Assembly: GCA_035048495.1 (NCBI GenBank) | Contig: CM068545.1 | Span: 45,936,450-46,000,449 of the forward strand | DNA length: 64,000 bases | Direction: 5' to 3' | Source: Euptelea pleiosperma | Taxonomy: Eukaryota > Streptophyta > Magnoliopsida > Ranunculales > Eupteleaceae | In this document: piece by piece, positions 61,436 through 64,000 of the stretch | Numbering within the stretch: the stretch's first letter is position 1 | Layout of the letters: the number at the start of each line of letters is the position of its first letter | The notes under the pieces: generated by a model | Seen by the model: only the letters and a program-made list of their open reading frames with translations | Told to the model about the DNA's origin: nothing | Databases searched by the model: none | Made by a program: the position numbers and the translations under genes

Positions 61436-64000
61436 TCAAATTACGAGATCCGGTTGTGCAATTGAAACTAGTTATAAGCTTGGGAATGTAACGCACAAAC
61501 TGAGTCCAATTAGGGTCATTGACGCACGAATGCGGTAAACCTGTTCCGACAGTCCCGAATCTTGTTCCAACACTTCAAATGTGTTGAAACAATTGTAATA
61601 GAAGATATTGAGTCAAATTACGAAGTCCGATTGCGAAAAAGTAAGTAATTATAGGCTTAGGAAGGTAACAAACAAATTGAGTCCAATTAAAGACGTTGAC
61701 GAACAGATGGAGCAAACTTCTTCCGACTGTCCTAAATCTTGTTCCAACACTTCAAATGTGTTGAAATAATAGTAATGGAAGAGTTTGAGTCAAATTACGG
61801 GGTCCGGTTGCGAAAAAGTCACTAGTTATAGGCTTCGGAATTGAACACACAAGCTGAATCCAATTAGCGACATTGACGCACGGATGGAGCAAAATTGTTT
61901 CGACTGTCCCGAATCTTTTTCAAACACTGCAAATGTGTTGAAACATTAGTAATAGAAGAGTTTGAGTCAAATTACGAGGTCCGGTTGCACAAAAGTCACT
62001 AGTTATAGGCTTCGGAATGTAACAAACAAACTGAGTCCAATTAGAGACATTGACGCACGGATGGAGCAAACTTGTTTCGACTGTCCCGAATCTTGTTCCA
62101 AGACTTTAAATGTGTTGAAACAATTGCAATGGAACAGATTGAGTCAAATTACGAGATCCGGTTGCGAAAAAGTCACTTGTTATAAGCTTAGGAGTGTAAC
62201 GCACAAACTGAGTCCAATTATAGTCATTGACGCACGAACGGAGCAAACTTGTTCCGACTGTCCCGAATCTTGTTCCAAGTCTTCAAATGTGTTAAAACAA
62301 TTGTAATAGAAGATATTGAGTCAAATTACGAGGTCCGGTTGTGAAAAAGTCACTAGTTATAAGCTAAGGAATGTAACGCACAAACTGAGTCCAATTAGAG
62401 TCATTGACGCACGAATGGGGCAAACTTGTTCCGACAGTCCCGAATCTTGTTCAACACTTCAAATGTGTTAAAACAATTGTAATACAAGATATTGAGCCAA
62501 AATACGAAGTCCGGATACGAAAAAGTCAGTAATTATAGGCTTAGGAATGTAACACCCAAACTGAGTCCAATTAGAGACATTGACGAACGAATGGAGCAAA
62601 CTTGTTCCGACTGTCCCGAATCTTTTTTCAACAGTTCAAATGTGTTAAAACAATTGTAATGGAAGATATTGAGTCAAATTACGTGGTCCGGTTGTGCAAA
62701 AGTCACTAGTTATAAGCTTGGGAATGTAACGCACAAACTGAGTCCAATTGGAGTCATTTACGCACGAATGGGGTAAACTTGTTCCGACAGTCCCGAATCT
62801 TGTTCCAACACTTCAAATGTGTTGAAACAATTGTAATAGAAGATATTGAGTCAAATTACGAAGTCCGATTGCGAAAAAATAAGTAATTATAGGCTTAGGA
62901 ATGTAACACACAAATTGAGTCCAATTAAAGACGTTGACGAACGGATGGAGCAAACTTCTTCCGACTGTCCTAAATCTTGTACCAACACTTCAAATGTGTT
63001 GAAATAATAGTAATGGAAGAGTTTGAGTCAAATTACGGGGTCCGGTTGCGAAAAAGTCACTAGTTATAGGCTTCGGAATTGAACACACAAACTGAATCCA
63101 ATTAGCGACATTGACGCACGGATGGAGCAAAATTGTTTCGACTGTCCCGAATCTTTTTCAAACACTGCAAATGTGTTGAAACATTAGTAATAGAAGATTT
63201 TGAGTCAAATTACGAGGTCCGGTTGCACAAAAGTCACTAGTTATAGGCTTCGGAATGTAACAAACAAACTGAGTCCAATTAGAGACATTGACGCACGGAT
63301 GGAGCAAACTTGTTTCGACTGTCCCGAATCTTGTTCCAAGACTTTAAATGTGTTGAAACAATTGCAATGGAACAGATTTAGTCAAATTACGAGATCCGGT
63401 TGCGAAAAAGTCACTTGTTATAAGCTTAGGAGTGTAACGCACAAACTGAGTCCAATTATAGTCATTGACGCACGAACGGAGCAAACTTGTTCCGACTGTC
63501 CCGAATCTTGTTCCAAGTCTTCAAATGTGTTAAAACAATTGTAATAGAAGATATTGAGTCAAATTACGAGGTCCGGTTGTGAAAAAGTCACTAGTTATAA
63601 GCTAAGGAATGTAACGCACAAACTGTGTCCAATTAGAGTCATTGACGCACGAATGGGGCAAACTTGTTCCGACAGTCCCGAATCTTGTTCAACACTTCAA
63701 ATGTGTTAAAACAATTGTAATACAAGATATTGAGCCAAAATACGAAGTCCGGATACGAAAAAGTCAGTAATTATAGGCTTAGGAATGTAACACCCAAACT
63801 GAGTCCAATTAGAGACATTGACGAACGAATGGAGCAAACTTGTTCCGACTGTCCCGAATCTTTTTTCAACAGTTCAAATGTGTTAAAACAATTGTAATGG
63901 AAGATATTGAGTCAAATTACGAGGTCCGGTTGTGCAAAAGTCAATAGTTATAAGCTTGGGAATGTAACGCACAAACTGAGTCCAATTGGAGTCATTTACG
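61436..64000. repeat. Satellite HOR 18: partial, with a 1238-bp M2-M8 repeat
   Basis: M1-M7 run normally. Near 62800 an M8 head (GGGGTAAACTTG) continues into an M1-type tail (CAACACTTCAAATGTGTTGA) followed by M2, so M2-M8 is read a second time at a spacing of 1238 bp (7x177-1). The HOR runs off the right edge inside M8. Confidence 0.8.

Larger units (their letters stand above)
397..64000. repeat. 177-bp tandem satellite array (probable centromeric/pericentromeric)
   Basis: The array is head-to-tail, all in one orientation, with five LTR interruptions. The GTCAAATTAC box (or a variant) recurs at 471, 648, 825, 1002, 1179 and 1356, exactly 177 bp apart, then at 1532 (176 bp) and 1709. Subtracting the LTRs leaves about 44.5 kb, roughly 250 monomer equivalents. 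Most monomers carry a SpeI site (ACTAGT) and many a HindIII site (AAGCTT). Neighbouring monomers differ from each other, but whole multi-monomer blocks repeat almost exactly, which is higher-order repeat organisation. The 177-bp length is in the range common for plant centromeric satellites. I do not recognise the family; centromere function is inferred. Confidence 0.97.

Overview
The window is nuclear DNA of a flowering plant, and almost all of it is satellite. It opens with 396 bp of a plant LINE (non-LTR retrotransposon) reverse transcriptase. From 397 to the right edge it is one head-to-tail array of a 177-bp satellite monomer, about 44.5 kb or roughly 250 monomer equivalents. The array is interrupted five times by the same 3816-bp solo LTR. 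I see no host protein gene, rRNA, tRNA or CRISPR array. The monomer length, head-to-tail order and multi-monomer higher-order repeats (HORs) suggest centromeric or pericentromeric DNA. That is inference; the sequence alone cannot show CENH3 occupancy. I do not recognise the satellite family or species.

Satellite nomenclature used here: monomers are counted from one box in each monomer (consensus GTCAAATTAC). The canonical HOR has 14 monomers, M1 to M14, told apart by the bases after that box: M1 GAGATCCGGTTGTGCAAATG; M2 GAAGTCCGATTGCGAAAAAG; M3 GGGGTCCGG; M4 GAGGTCCGGTTGCACAAAAG; M5 GAGATCCGGTTGCGAAAAAG; M6 GAGGTCCGGTTGTGAAAAAG; M7 GAAGTCCGGATACGAAAAAG; M8 GAGGTCCGGTTGTGCAAAAG; M9 GGATTCCGATTGCG; M10 AGGGTCCGG; M11 GATGTCCGG; M12 a 113-bp monomer with a 64-bp internal deletion; M13 GAGGTCCGGTTGTGCAAAAC; M14 GAAGTCTGG. 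Twelve monomers of 177 bp, one of 176 (M6/M7 boundary) and one of 113 give 2413 bp.

Layout: (1) 1-396, LINE fragment. (2) 397-19140, an irregular left arm of eight HOR variants (1174 to 3048 bp) with monomer gains, losses and fusions, including a 3348-bp tandem duplication. (3) About 18.5-51.5 kb, five near-identical 6587-bp units, each a 3816-bp solo LTR plus 2771 bp of satellite. All five LTRs lie at the same base of the same monomer junction with the same 5-bp duplication (CTAAG). One LTR therefore inserted once and was then multiplied as part of the satellite HOR. (4) 52076-64000, a regular right arm of the plain 14-mer HOR, rearranged at both ends.

The LTR has TG...CA ends, promoter-like motifs (three plus-strand site II-type TGGGCY motifs, two AAACCCTAA telo-boxes and a TATA-like stretch), a strong 5' splice donor, a six-copy AT-rich repeat of about 190 bp and a 226-bp tandem duplication. 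If active, each copy could start transcription rightward into the satellite. The main discovery is the capture of a solo LTR into a satellite higher-order repeat. The arithmetic is exact: 3816 + 5 + 2413 + 353 = 6587.
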